64,000 nucleotides of DNA from Branchiostoma floridae (GCF_000003815.2 NC_049985.1:22418845-22482844), one strand, 5' to 3'; counted from the stretch's first letter, positions 33,386 to 45,589 are shown. The notes: generated from the letters alone by a model not told the origin. Numbers and translations are program-made.

Positions 33386-33432
33386 CGGTCAGACGTTTCG
33401 GATAGAATCCACTATCCTTCGTCAGTGACACT
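33386..33432 (-). ncRNA. Hammerhead-like motif, - strand copy
   Basis: On the - strand the order is CTGACGA, A, stem GGATAG/CTATCC with loop TGGATT, GAAA, CGTC, TGACCG. All six stem pairs are kept although most bases differ from the partner copy at 33091-33137, while CTGACGA and GAAACGTCTGAC are identical. Stem I has one mismatch in its outer half. Confidence 0.45.
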
Positions 33433-33773
33433 GAAGAGATCTGGAAGAAACAGGTCTTTTATACTCTAACTATGAATGAAGACAATTTCAGATGTCCAAT
33501 AGGAAAGTTTGTAAGACAATTCAGACTGAAGACAATTTGGATTCCAAAGAAAACAAAGCTAAGCCAAAGTCAAGCTGAGGACAATTTGGTGCGTTTTGTG
33601 GATGCACAGAATAACTCGAGAAAGGCTGAGTGGATTGTCTTGAGATTTGATATGCTGATGACCTTAACTTGGGATCCCCTAGCGGCTTTTTACAGTACTG
33701 CAGTGGTACCACCGGTTTTGATATTTTGAGTTCCAGACATTCCATAGTCTTGATTTTTGAGTGGTAGATGTAG

Positions 33774-34023
33774 CAGGTGCACTCTCACTGCACTTGCGTC
33801 ACTTTTGCGTCACTGCGGGGTTCGAATATACCCAACGAATTTCAGAAATAAAGAACGAATTTTCTTACTTTTTGTGTCTTTTGTCGTCTTCTAAGTCATC
33901 TTTTACCTATTACTCAATATGTAAATTTAGAAAAAAATCGGAGAAAATACCAAAACAGTGACGCAATGAAGGAACCCCGCAGTGACGCAAGTTTGACACA
34001 AGTGCGGTGAGAGTGCACTTTTA
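33774..34023. mobile_element. 250-bp MITE, same TIR family
   Basis: The TIR GGTGCACTCTCACTGCACTT, followed by GCGTCAC and TGCGTCACTGCGGGGTTCGA, is mirrored at the right by AACCCCGCAGTGACGCAAG and GTGCGGTGAGAGTGCACTTT. The interior includes AAAGAACGAATTTTCTTAC and ATTACTCAATATGTAAAT. It is a small relative of the elements at 42505 and 22071. Confidence 0.75.
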
Positions 34024-34854
34024 GTGATGTAGGTCTAGTCTGTGCCCATTACCGTCGTTTTGGAACTTTGCGATCTGGAATAAATTTGGCCAAGTACAAG
34101 ACAGAAAGGAGACAAATATGCAAACGCATGGAGATATGAAATATTGTATATCATATTTTGCACAGTTAGGCACCCAACTGAAAATGTCTCAGCTTTCGTG
34201 TGAAGTAATCGCTATCGTTATAGATGTCCATTCATGTGCATCATAACTTGTTTTCAGTTCATAAAATATCATCCAAGAAGGCACGAGAAATTGCAATGTT
34301 CCTGAGAAATTTCAATGACACCAAACACTGGCATTTTTCATCCATAACTGGACGAGATTATTGCCTATCGTAAGCGATGTGTGTCTGCATGCAGCTAGTC
34401 GAAATGATCCTGTTCGGCGCTTGCTTGATTTATTTACCATTAACTAGTGTTCCATATGTACTTCAGTCGTGAAATGACGCAACATCAAAGCTTTGTCAAA
34501 TGCGTCATCTTAACATGCCTACCATGCTTACAACTTGCTCAAATTGCTCCTTCATACTTCCATATGTAACGTTACTTCAGTCATAAAAAGGCGAAACATC
34601 AAAGCTACGTCAAATGCGTCATTCTAACATGCCTACCCCGCAATGACATCACGTACTTGTAAAAACGTCGCCATTGTATCGCATGACGTGGAAAGTAAAG
34701 TTGATGGCACATGAAATGAAATGAAATCTAATAAAGCAGACTGGTAGTGGGTGAAGGTGGCGTTTTATTTCAGAATAACGGTAACTTTATAGACATAGAC
34801 CTAGTGAAGTCTGCCTAAATATTAGTCACTACACTTGGAACACTGGCGCGGTAC

Positions 34855-35000
34855 TGTGGGGTTCGAAAGATTACTCAAAGAATTTCAGAGATAAAGAATG
34901 GGTTTTCTTACGTTTTGTGTATTTTGTCTTCTAAGTCATACTTTACGTATTACGCAATATCTAACTTAATAAAAAATCAGCGAAAATAACACAAGTGCAA
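34855..35000. mobile_element. MITE fragment, same family
   Basis: TGTGGGGTTCGAAAGATTAC, TTTCAGAGATAAAGAATGGG, ATTACGCAATATCTAACTTA and AATCAGCGAAAATAACA match the inner left half of the element at 33774-34023. Both outer TIRs are missing. Confidence 0.6.
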
Positions 35001-35377
35001 TATGCATGCATAATATTTACTTGCTGCGACCTAATATCTAGCAATTGCAAAGAACAAAATCATGAAGAACAGTAGAAACATTTCAGCAAACGTTATGTTT
35101 GCTAATTTTCCTGAACAGCATGTTCATACTACACAGCGTACTGCTTCAGGAAAGTATAGTATTGTTCCGTTTTTGCAGACTTGTATCACATTGGGCTACA
35201 CTCTCTTTAGAACTCTCTGACTTAACCGTTGTCTGAACTTGTATCGTGACTGCATCACGCCACCATAAAAACCAAAAACATTTTTGAGTTTACAGATTGT
35301 ACAGATAGCTTTATTGACCGTGCACTGCATTTCGCGTATCCCTTCCCCACCATGCATGGACGACATCCTCACTTTTG

Positions 35378-35626
35378 TAAAGGTGCTCTCTCACTGCACT
35401 TGCGTCAAGCTTGCGTCACTGCGGGGCTAGTTAACTGCGTCACTGCTCTTTTTATTTTCTCCTATTTTTTATAATTCAGATATTGCGTATTACTTTTAAG
35501 TATGACTCAGAAGACGACGAAATACACAAGAAATAAGAATATTTGTTATCTCTGAAATTCGCTGAGCATCTTTCGAACCACACAGTAACGCAAGCTTGAT
35601 TCAAGTGCAGTGAGAGTGCACCTTTA
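35378..35626. mobile_element. 250-bp MITE, same TIR family, with TA target site
   Basis: TA AAGGTGCTCTCTCACTGCAC at the left and GTGCAGTGAGAGTGCACCTT TA at the right. Relative to 33774-34023 the interior is in opposite orientation (GATATTGCGTATTAC, GACTCAGAAGACGACGAAAT). Inside the left TIR, TGCGTCACTGC is duplicated. Confidence 0.75.
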
Positions 35627-36171
35627 GATGTGTTTCTGATACAAATAAATTGCCAGGCTTGTTCGCTCTCCAAGAAGTAAAGATAGAACGATAAATGTAC
35701 ATCTCTTTATGAGCACTCGGTGCACGTTTCATATAGGAGGCCTCCACTCAGGGAATACAGACGATACAGGAAGTAGGAACCATAAACACTGCCTTCAACG
35801 AAAACAATCATCAAATCATCCAACGTAGTAGATATACATAAAGATAACACAGCACACGTATTCACCGAATGTAGTAATCAAAACAGGATTCTTTATTACA
35901 TGCCATATCTTTCCTCTCTTTGATCGGCTGATGTACTCGGTTGCGTGTGTGTAATTTGTGCAGGGGTGCGTTAGGTGTGGGGGCGTGACTTGCAACTTGT
36001 TTCCGGTCTTATGGCGAGGTCATGGCTAAGTTTGAGTAGTATGCACGTAGCCTGAAGCGTTGTTGCGATCAAGCTTCGTACTTTTTAAGTTTTAAGTGCA
36101 GTCGGAGTATGATTAAAAGGAGAGTGACTTGAAATAACGACAACTGAAAGCTAATTGTTAGTTGAGGGGTC

Positions 36172-36335
36172 GTAATGGTATGGTGGTTGCCCTACAACCC
36201 AGAGGTCCGGGGTTCAAATCCGTTGATATGCCACCGACCTTGTACCCTTGAGAAAGGCACTTTACATGGCTTTCCTCACTTCACACAGGTGTAAATGAGT
36301 ATCTATCTTCGGTTAGGGCCATCCCTCGGATGATA
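36172..36335 (+). mobile_element. tRNA-derived SINE
   Basis: A tRNA-like head with A-box-like GTCGTAATGGTATGGTGG and B box GGGGTTCAAATCC (about 36208-36220) is followed by the body marker CCTTGAGAAAGGCACTTTAC and CTTCACACAGGTGTAAATGA. It sits just before the 183-bp satellite. It is not a functional tRNA, because the acceptor ends do not pair. Confidence 0.62.
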
Positions 36336-36454
36336 CGTTGAATGGATCAGTAAAAATCTTTCAGGATATGCAGCTTGTACTCTTCAGCATAAATCTGGTG
36401 TTACGCCATGATGGGGTTCGCAAACAAAAGTCATGTTTTTCTCTTCGTGACTAC

Positions 36455-39262
36455 ATTTTGAAGCGGGTAGATGGTTTATCATTGCCGTTGTCCGTTATTC
36501 GCGAATGTCTTCCTCCACTTAACTAGGAACTGTTCTTGCCTTAAATGAGGGAAAGGGAATTCTACATTAAGGTGACCTCAAACTAGCAAAGACTATCATT
36601 GTTGAGACTCAATGATTTACGAATGCTTTGACATCAGACAAGCTCTGTACGCCACACGTACGAGATAAATGTCCGTCATTGGTGGATGTCTACCTCTACC
36701 TAACTACCAAGGACAAGTTTTTGGCACAAATGAGAAAAAGAGAATACCACACGGAATGACCTCAAACTAGCAAAGACAATTCCTGTAGATACGCAATGAT
36801 TTCCGCTTGATCAGACAAGCTCTGAATGTCACATGCGGATTGCAGATAAGTGTTCGTTATTGGTGGATGTCTACCTCCACTTAACTAAGAAAGGTTCTAG
36901 TCACAAATGAGTAAAAGAGAATACTACCTAAGGTGACCTCAAACTAGCAAAGACAATTCCTGTAGAAACTCAATGATTTCCGAATGCTTTGACATCAGAC
37001 AAGCTCTGCACACCACACGCAGATTGAAAATAAGTGTCCGTTATTGGCAGATGTCTACATCTACTTAACTACCAAAGGAAGGTTTTGGCATAAATGAGAA
37101 AAAGGGAATACCACATACAATGACCTCAAACTAGCAAAGGCAATTTCCGTAGATACACAATGATTTCCGAATGCTTTGACATCAAACAAGCTCTGTACGC
37201 CACACGCATATTGCAGATAAGTGTCCGTTGTTGGTGGATGCCTACCTCCACCTAACTAGGGTGGTTTTTTTCACAAATGAGAGAAAGATAATACTACATC
37301 ATAAGGTGACCTCAAACTAGCAAAGACGATTCTTGCAGCGGCTTGATAATTGCCGAAGGCATTGACATCAGACAAGCTCTGTACGCCACACGCAGATTAC
37401 AGATAAGTGTCCGTTATTGGCGGATGTCTTTCTCCACTTAACTAGGAAAGATTCTCACCACGCACGACTGACAGAGAATACCACATAAAATGACCTCAAA
37501 CTAGCAAAGACAAATTCCTGTTGAGACTTGATAATTTTCGAATGCTTTGACATCAGAGCTCTATATGTCGTACGAAGATTACAGATAAATGTCCGTTATT
37601 GGCGGATGTCTACCTCTATTTAACTAGGAAATGCCCTTGCCAGAAATGAAAGAGAATACCACATACAATGACCTCAAACTAGCAAAGACAATTCTTGCAG
37701 AGACTCAATAATTTTCAAAGGCATTGACATCAGCTCTGTACGCCACATGTAGATTACAGATAAGTGTCCGTTATTGGCGGATGTCTTCTTCCACTTAACT
37801 AGGAAGGATTCTCACCACGCATGACTGACAGAGAATGCAACATACAATGACCACAAACTAGCAAAGACAATTCCTGTTGAGACTTAATAATTTCCGAATG
37901 CTTTGACATCAGACGAGCTCTGTATGTCGTACGAAGATCACAGATAAATGTTCGTTATTGGCGGATGTCTACCTCTACTTAACCAGAAAAGATTTTGCCA
38001 CAAATCAAAAAGAATATTACATACAATGACCTCAAACTAGCAAAGACAATTCTTGCAGAGACTCAATAATTTTCAACGGCATTGACATCAGACAAGCTCT
38101 GTACGCCACACCTAGATTACAGATAAGTGTTCGTTATTGGCGGATGTCTACTTCCACATAACTAGGAAAGGTTTTTGCCACAAATATGAAAAAAGTGAAT
38201 ACAACGTACAATGACCTCTAGCTAGCAAAGACAATTCCTGTGGAGACTTAATAATTTCCGAAGGCTTTGGCATCAGACGAGCTCTGTATGCCACACGCAG
38301 ATTGAAAATAAGTGTTTGTTATTGGCGGATGTCTTCCTCCACTTAACTAGGAAAGCTCTTGCCACAAATGAAGGAGAATACCACATACAATGACCTCAAA
38401 CTAGCAAAGACAATTCCTGTAGAGACTTAATAATTTCCGAATGCATTGACATCAGAGCTCTATATGTCGTACGAAGATTACAGATAAATGTTCGTTATTG
38501 GCGGATGTCTACCTCCACTTAACAAGGAAATGTTCTTGCCAAAAATGAAAGAGAATACCACAGAGAATACCACATACAATGACCTCAAACTAGCAAAGAA
38601 AATTCCTGTAGATACGCAATGATTTCCGAATGCTTTGACATCAGACAAGCTCTGTACGCCACACGCAGATTACAGATAAGTGTTCGTTATTGGCGGATGT
38701 CTACCTCCACTAAACTAGGAAAGGTTCTTGCCACAAATGAGTAAAAGAGAATACTACCTAAGATGACCTCAAACTAGCAAAGACAATTCCTGTAGAAACT
38801 CAATGATTTCCGAATGCTTTGACATCAGACAAGCTCTGTACGCTACACGTAGATTACAGATAAATGTCAGTCATTGGCGGATGTCTACCTCCACTTAACG
38901 AGGAAAGGTTTTTGCCAGAAATGAAAGAGAATACCACATACAATGACCTCAAACCAGCAAAGACAATTCCTGTAGAACCTCAATTCTTTGACATCAGACA
39001 AGCTCTACATCAGACAAGCTCTGTATGTCAAATGCAGATTGCAGATAAGTGTTCGTTTTTGGTGGATGTTTACCTTCACTAAACTACGAAAGATTCTCAC
39101 CACGCACGACTGACAAAGAATACCACATACAATGACCTCAAACTAGCAAAGACAATTCTGGTAGAACTCAATACTTTCCGAAGGCTTTGACATCAGACAA
39201 GCTCTGCTAGCCACACGTAGATTACAGATAAGCGTTCGTCATTGGCGGATGTCAGCTTCTTT
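36455..39262 (+). repeat. ~183-bp satellite, 15 monomers, 2.8 kb
   Basis: GACCTCAAACTAGCAAAGAC recurs at spacings of 177-189 bases from 36577 to 39137 (mean about 183). Each monomer also has ACATCAGACAAGCTCTGTAC, GATTACAGATAAGTGTTCGT, TATTGGCGGATGTCTACCTC and CACTTAACTAGGAAAGG. Monomers differ by point changes and small indels. The first (from 36455) and last are the most diverged. No frame stays open. Confidence 0.93.
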
Positions 39263-39499
39263 CCTCCTCTGAAAGTTCCTTTCAAAGCTGCCGGTTCAAA
39301 GCGGTTTGGCTTGTTTTGCCGAAGGGATGATGGTTGATCAAGGTTTCTACCAGGCATGCCAAACGTGTCATTGGGAACGCAGTCTTTGATAAAAGGATGA
39401 AAGCCTTATGGGTTTACGCGCCTTCTCTATTAGGAAACCTGAAAGGGTCCAATTGTGCACCCACGTAGAGAGGCTTTCAGGTACATCTATGTTGTGGTA

Positions 39500-39890
39500 T
39501 GAATGATATGAGGCACATTTGTACACCGACAATAAGACAGGAAAAGATAAAAATACAAATGCAATCTTGTATACGGTATTCAAAGTTTGACTGTAATTTT
39601 CGACACAAAAATGGACGATACAACTATGCTATGAAATGAGTGATATGAGCACATTTGTACACTGACAATGAGAAAGGAGAAAGATAGACTAGAATAAAGA
39701 TACATACATATCTGTGGTATTCTTCTGAATCAAAGTTTAACTATAATTTCCGACACAAAATTTTTAGAAAGGCTTTCCGATACAACTATGCTATTAAAAT
39801 TGAGTAATATGAACACATTTGTACACCGACAATGAAAAAGGAGAAAGATAGACTAAAAAGTTTAACTATAATTTTCGACAGAAATATGGA
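39500..39890 (+). repeat. Diverged tandem repeat, about 136-164 bp, 2.5 units
   Basis: GCACATTTGTACACCGACAA occurs near 39514, 39650 and 39814. Between copies are AAAGTTTAACTATAATTTCC-type blocks and AGAAAGGCTTTCCGATACAA. AACTATAATTTTCGACAC resembles the ends of the MITEs at 3775 and 60323. One inverted unit lies at about 41263-41416 inside a SINE. Confidence 0.65.
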
Positions 39891-40117
39891 CAAAGATTTT
39901 CATGGTTCAACTCAAGTCTCTATCATGGAATGGGCTGAAAATTCAACTTTTATCAAGAATAACTTATTCCAACAGATGAACTTTAAAGATTATACGCGTA
40001 GTTTTGTGTGGGAATATGCAATTAATTTTGTATCAGAAGAATACCATGGGGAAGAATGTATTGTGTATTTTATAATTCAGCTCATGTATTGTATTCTGAC
40101 AGCACACTACACCAAAT

Positions 40118-40660
40118 TTGAACAGTCTGTATGGGAATGATCTTCGGGTATTTTCAATACAACTTACCCACTTGCCCTTGATTTTTGAAATCCTTTGGAT
40201 CGTCGCTGACGGTTTGCCCTCACCACATCAACTCCATGTCAGGCCTCTGTACCACAAAATCATTGTATTCTTGAAGTACTTTACAACAAATTTGAACAGT
40301 CTGTATGGGAATGATCTTCGGGAACTTTTAATACAGCTCAGCCACTTGCCCTTGATTTTCAAAATCCTTTGGATCGTCGCTGACGGTTTGCCCTCACCAC
40401 ACCAACTCCATGTCAGGCCTCTGTACCACAATATTATTGTATTCTCTCAGTACTTTAGACCAAATTTGAACAGTCTGTATTGGAATGATCTTCTAGAACT
40501 TTCGATACAACTTACCCACTTGCCCTTCATTCTTAAAATCCTTTGGATCGCCCCTGACGATTTGCCCTTACCACGACAACTCCATGTCAGGCCTTTGTAC
40601 CACAATATTCCCGCTAACCCTCCCAATTCACCGAGGATATTGGATTCACACCCCTTGTAA
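40118..40660 (+). repeat. 174-bp tandem triplication with a continuous open frame (unknown protein)
   Basis: TTGAACAGTCTGTATGGGAA starts units near 40117, 40291 and 40465, exactly 174 bases (58 codons) apart. The + frame stays open through all three for 180 codons. Each unit reads LNSLYGNDLR, then QLTHLPLIFKILWIVADGLP, then HQLHVRPLYHN. An open frame of 102 codons (39832-40140) overlaps its start in another frame. No known domain is recognised. Length, period divisible by 3 and lack of stops are what is seen; coding is possible but unproven, and differences between units are not clearly synonymous. Confidence 0.5.
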
Positions 40661-40669
40661 TAAGGGTCT

Positions 40670-42500
40670 GAAGTGGGATTGAAGGGTCTTATCCTTCAGA
40701 CATCGACAGGCTGCGGATTCGTGTGGATATTTCCAGCGTTGCTGACGTCTTTTCATCTCGCTTCAACAGCTAATTGAAGAGTTGATCTTCATGCTTTCCA
40801 AGTTCAAGAGGTTGTATTTTTTCCTCTCCCTTTCAGTCAAAGTTTTCCTTCATGTATGAGTTACATTGATTCTGTATGTTTACCTAAATCAAGAAGTCTA
40901 ATCGTTATGTGCTCGGGCATTGCACGCTACTAACAAAATAGCTGCCCTTGTTGGGACAAAGGCAAACGTACCCTGACGAATGTGAGGTTTTCTTTTTTAC
41001 CTGATAAAACTTGGAAAAAACTCCTAAAAAGACGGAACGTTGCAAGAGTTGATAATATGTAGCTGTTACTCAGCTGCAGGGGCTTATCACAATCGACAAA
41101 AATATGACGGAATTGTTATTAGATATGTGCAGTTTACATAAAAAAAGTTGCCATGTGATATCATAGATATGCTAGTCCACTGGTGGTGATGTGTTTTTGA
41201 CTCCCATACTCTTCCTCATTAGTGCTGAGTGCTAAGCAGAGAAGGCAGCATGTACCATTTTTAACATTTAAACTTTGATTCAGAGGAATACCACAGACAA
41301 GTAAGTCTATGTATATTCTAGTCTATCTTTCTCCTCATTGTCGGTGTGCAAATGTGCTCGTATAACTCATGTCATAGCGTAGTTATCGGAAAGCCTTTCT
41401 AAAATTTGTGTCTTTGGTATGACTCGGTCGGGATCGAACTCACGACCAACCGAATGCAAGGGTAACTCGGCCAATGCACCAGTTGGACGTATGAAGGGAT
41501 ATGAATTAAAAGTAAGTTTATAGAATCTCTCCCACAAGTCCTACAGGAGCTGCTGTCATTGTGGGGCTTCTCTTCTACCCCGAAGATTGATGATTCGTAA
41601 TAGGACCTGCGTACGGCTTAGCCAGGTTCATTACTGTACTGACATGGTTACTAACAGGCTTGTCTTTCTCTCTCAGCTCTTTCTCTCTCCGATCCAATAA
41701 CCACAACTGCAAATGCGCTCTGATAGAAAGACATCCTAGAGATAGTCCTACTTCCGTCGTGTATCATCCGTAACGTCAATTAAGTACCAACGCAGGTTAA
41801 CCCTTAAGGATGGTACTGACATCGCCGACTTTGAGAGTTCACTTGTCAAAAGTGCGGAATATATGAGGCGGGTATACCCCGGTATCTCACTGAGTTCGGG
41901 CTGTTGGCGACTGTTTGTGAAAGATACTCGCAAACTGAATGCAAACAGGCTCTAATGGGCTCCAATCTGTCGCCAACCGTCGCCAATTTTTCGTCTTAAA
42001 TGTTTTTTCTTCGATAATAATGATGACTTTATTGCAAGATCATGCCCAAAGCTTAAGGCTCATTGCATAGTACTGGTAGGTATCCTTCCATATTTGCAAA
42101 TGATGGTAGCGCTCTTGTATAAAGTCACGGCGGTTGGCAGCGTCTACAGTGGCAAAGCAAAATGTCGCAAATGGGTGCGAACTAGACGCCAACAGGCTTG
42201 ATATTTACAAATCTCAATTTGACGAATCTTAATAATTCATATTATCAATACTTTATAACAAACTCTTGCCCGAGGGCTAATTGCAGGTAACATGAAAGGG
42301 AACAAGCAAACAAATAGTGTAGAACAATATAGAATATGTCTACTTTTGTCTAAAAGCTAATATTTTGCAACATTTACTGACAGGATGTAGTGAAAACACA
42401 CTAGAAATAAAGCTCATAGCTTATGTTCGAGTAGTTAATCATTGTACATCGAGTTTTAATCTAGTGACAACACTGCTATCTCCAATAAAGTTATCTTGTG
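40670..42500. other. No gene recognised apart from interrupted SINE
   Basis: Includes a hairpin at 40667-40704 (GTCTGAAG with CTTCAGAC) just after the 174-bp triplication. Confidence 0.4.
41215..41500 (-). mobile_element. Second-family SINE interrupted by a ~150-bp repeat unit
   Basis: On the - strand: a tRNA-like head with GAGTTACCCTTGCATTCGG and B box GAGTTCGATCCC (near 41425-41440), then GAGTCATACC. After a 150-base interruption, the SINE body resumes with TAAAAATGGTACATGCTGCC. The interruption (about 41263-41416) is an inverted copy of the unit repeated at 39500-39890. Confidence 0.55.
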
Positions 42501-42504
42501 TCTA

Positions 42505-43464
42505 AAGGCCCCCTCTCACTTGACGCGTAGAACTACAACATTGGAATAGCTCTTATTATTAGCTGCCTCAATTTTTCGTGTTCATGAAGACATGGATACA
42601 AATGTAACGCGAGTTCACTTCTGTCCGGGAATAACCTATAACCGTTACTTTTAAAAAAACAGGGTATTTATGAATATCAAGTGGTCGAACTGTGATTTCA
42701 AATTGCAACATTGTCAAAATATTACAATTTGAAACCGTTTGTATACTTGATACCCCAAAATACAATGTTTTGAAAACGACGGATATAAGTTACCCCCGAA
42801 TAAAGGTGAACTAACGTTAATTATTTTACATGCTATTTTTCGATGTCCAGCTAGATAGGATCGAAACAGTAAAGTAGGTCATCGCCAGCCCATCTGACCC
42901 GGCCGTAGTTTGTGAACGATATTGGGGGGTCCCCAATGAAGCAATACATCATCTNNNNNNNNNNNNNNNNNNNNNNNNNNNNNNNNNNNNNNNNNNNNNN
43001 NNNNNNNNNNNNNNNNNNNNNNNNNNNNNNNNNNNNNNNNNNNNNNNNNNNNNNNNNNNNNNNNNNNNNNNNNNNNNNNNNNNNNNNNNNNNNNNNNNNN
43101 NNNNNNNNNNNNNNNNNNNNNNNNNNNNNNNNNNNNNNNNNNNNNNNNNNNNNNNNNNNNNNNNNNNNNNNNNNNNNNNNNNNNNNNNNNNNNNNNNNNN
43201 NNNNNNNNNGCGAATAAATTCCACCTCTCACTTTCAGTGCTTCATGCATCCATCGTTGTCGCGTTCGTTGGTAGCGGTTGTGATTTGTTAGTTTGTCTAA
43301 TATGTTATAATTCAGATATTGCGCAATACGTAAAAGTGTGACATAGAAGACCACAAAATACACAACAAGTAAGAAAATTCGTTCTTTATCTCTGAAATTC
43401 GTTGAGCATCTTCCGAACGCAGCAAAGCCGCAAGCGTGCCGCACGTCAAGTGAGAGGGGGCCTT
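42505..43464. mobile_element. TIR transposon (non-autonomous) containing a 255-base gap
   Basis: TA AAGGCCCCCTCTCACTTGAC at the left (42503 on) is mirrored by GTCAAGTGAGAGGGGGCCTT TA at the right (to 43466), so a TA target duplication is likely. The right third (43305-43440) shares the interior of the smaller MITEs (TTGCGCAATACGTAAAA, TCTCTGAAATTCGTTGAGCA). The left 430 bases recur inverted at 52179-52607. No transposase is visible outside the gap. Confidence 0.7.
42955..43209. other. Assembly gap, 255 N
   Basis: A run of N inside the TIR transposon at 42505-43464. Its size is not a round number, so it may be an estimated length. Open frames through it are meaningless. Confidence 0.98.
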
Positions 43465-44049
43465 TATGTGGTGCGAAAACGGAGATTGTGATGTTCCGGG
43501 CGCGGCCATTTTGTTTTCAGAGGTCACGTATTTTACCCAAGTGTCATTGGTACCGCAAGGAAATTCTTGGCCATACATTTGCAAAGTTGCGCCGTAAAAA
43601 CTTGTCTCAGACTCGGTCCAGGGAAAGGCCAGAGTTACACTGGCGTTTCGCACGATACGCTTGAAATTTAAGAAGATAACTCTTCGTGAAGGATTAGTAC
43701 TTTGCATTACCAAAGTAAGCACCGGGATATTAAGGTGTTTGATTTGACGCCATGAGAATACAGATTTCAAACTTAATTATTCTGTTCTATAAATTGAATC
43801 AATTTAAAGGGAAATCATTTGGTACTACCTCATCATTGTCATTTGTCATCCTGTATGAGGTGCAGCAAGTAAAGTTTGACTTCCAGTGCAGTCTGTCATT
43901 CATCGCTGCGAGGACCGTCCAGTCCAGTTTCTAACTCAATAAGGTTCTTCAAAGTTAGCCTTGTGCGACCAACACGCTTCTTAGAGAGAACAGGTGTCCA
44001 GAATAAGAGTTTTCCGGCTGGCTCTATACTACGAGCCACATGGCCGGCA

Positions 44050-44125
44050 AGGAGAGACAGACACACAGAAATACACACAGAAAGATAGACAGACAGACAG
44101 ACACACAGAAAGACACATAGAGTTA
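44050..44125 (+). repeat. AGAC/ACAC-rich microsatellite
   Basis: AGACAGACACACAGAAATAC and ATAGACAGACAGACAGACAC over about 75 bases. Confidence 0.8.
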
Positions 44126-45589
44126 GAGAGAAAATGACAAAACACAGATACATTCACCACAGACATAATTTAACAATCACAAACAACTGAATCCCGGTTA
44201 CCCCATGTGAACAGCTCCGTCATGTAGTAGACAGACCGTATTCCAGTCACGCCATACCCGCCCACTATCCTGATAGAAGGATTAGACAAGATGAGAAAAA
44301 GTTGACGCCATGGCAGCGGATTTACGCCTCTCGACAAACCTATTACGTTTACATTTAGGTGGTAACTACCTGCACTGCTTGGTGCGGCTTTGTAGCAGAC
44401 ACTTATAAGTTAAAGGTGGAATTACCCCTTTTTGCCCGAAGGAAGCGGACTTAGGTTTAAGTGTACATGTATGGCGAATGGAGGTACATACACTGTTATC
44501 TCCTAGGTATTAGGCAATGCATCACCAGGCCTGTTAAGCCATGCACTAGTTCAGAATACCCGTAGGGCATATAGTAAACAAGATGCGCGAAGCTTTAACG
44601 CTCGCACGAAGCACTTTAATGAAAGCAATAAAATGTAGTCTTTATCATGTTATAATGTTATCATACATATTGAGCTAAACTATAAGTCGTTGCCTCTAAT
44701 TAAAACATCATTTTTACCTGTTTTGGTAATTGAACCATTTATCAACTCAAATCTAGCCAAATCTGTTTTCTGTTTTCCCCATGTATTCTTTATGTACACC
44801 TTTTTTCCTGAGGTATTGGGCTAATATGCTATTTTTCATGAAATAAAAATCTAAATGTCTCAATGATGACTGCACATATCAACAATGGCCGCATGGGGTC
44901 GCTGTAGGCATTTGCCACATGGGAGTGACTGTCGCCACATAGGTAAACGAGACAACGTGACAAAGGGAAATTAGCTAGACGTGCAATGACCTTGAATGGT
45001 TGTTCACACGTATACGGTGATACCATCAATTTTACAGGGGTGGCCTTTAAAGTGATTATCCTTCCGAATTCGAAAGAGTAAGAATAATGTACCGGGAACT
45101 GTAAAAACCTATTTTACAACTATGTCGTAGGCAATAAAACCGTTGGGAAGTCTGCGAAGGAAGTTGTTTCGCAGGTATATATCGATTTTTTAGCCAACGT
45201 CAAGCGTCGTTACGTAAGGAATATCTGGAATGCGGAGGAAAAGATCACGACTACGTTGCGTCTAGCAATATTTCTTTGTCCATTCGTCATTTACGCAATA
45301 CATTTATCAAACCCGTTAAATGAAATATTCGCAACGACAGGAAAATACCTGATCAGAACGAATGTTCCACGCGTTGTGCGCTATATCCTGGTGTTCCGCA
45401 CATGCATGAATAAGTTAAGTTTGTCCAGGTAATAGAAATTTCGTTATTTTTATTTAGCTTTGCTCTTTGTAAATTACTGCTTCAATTTCAATTGACAATT
45501 TCCAACATTGTATCAACTAATGGTCGTACATGGTAACATTGGAAATCCGAATAAGTTAGAAGTTGATATAATATTTGATAAAATGCTCC

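Larger units (their letters stand above)
33072..33436. mobile_element. Inverted pair of Penelope-type 3' ends, converging
   Basis: The segment 33085-33185 reappears inverted at about 33340-33436. Shared marks are ATCTCTTCAGTGTCACTGAC, GAAACGTCTGAC and ACCATATCCAGTTGCTTGAG. The two copies point toward each other, with an ATGT-rich low-complexity centre (33215-33340). Related sequence (CAACTGGATAT with ATCCAGTTG) forms a short palindrome at 16383-16428. Confidence 0.55.

Noticed and set aside
36172-36245. A functional tRNA gene
   Set aside because: The B box is good but the acceptor stem does not pair, and the SINE body follows directly.
42851-43444. 197-codon - strand open frame
   Set aside because: Most of it is the N gap; the real part is transposon TIR sequence.
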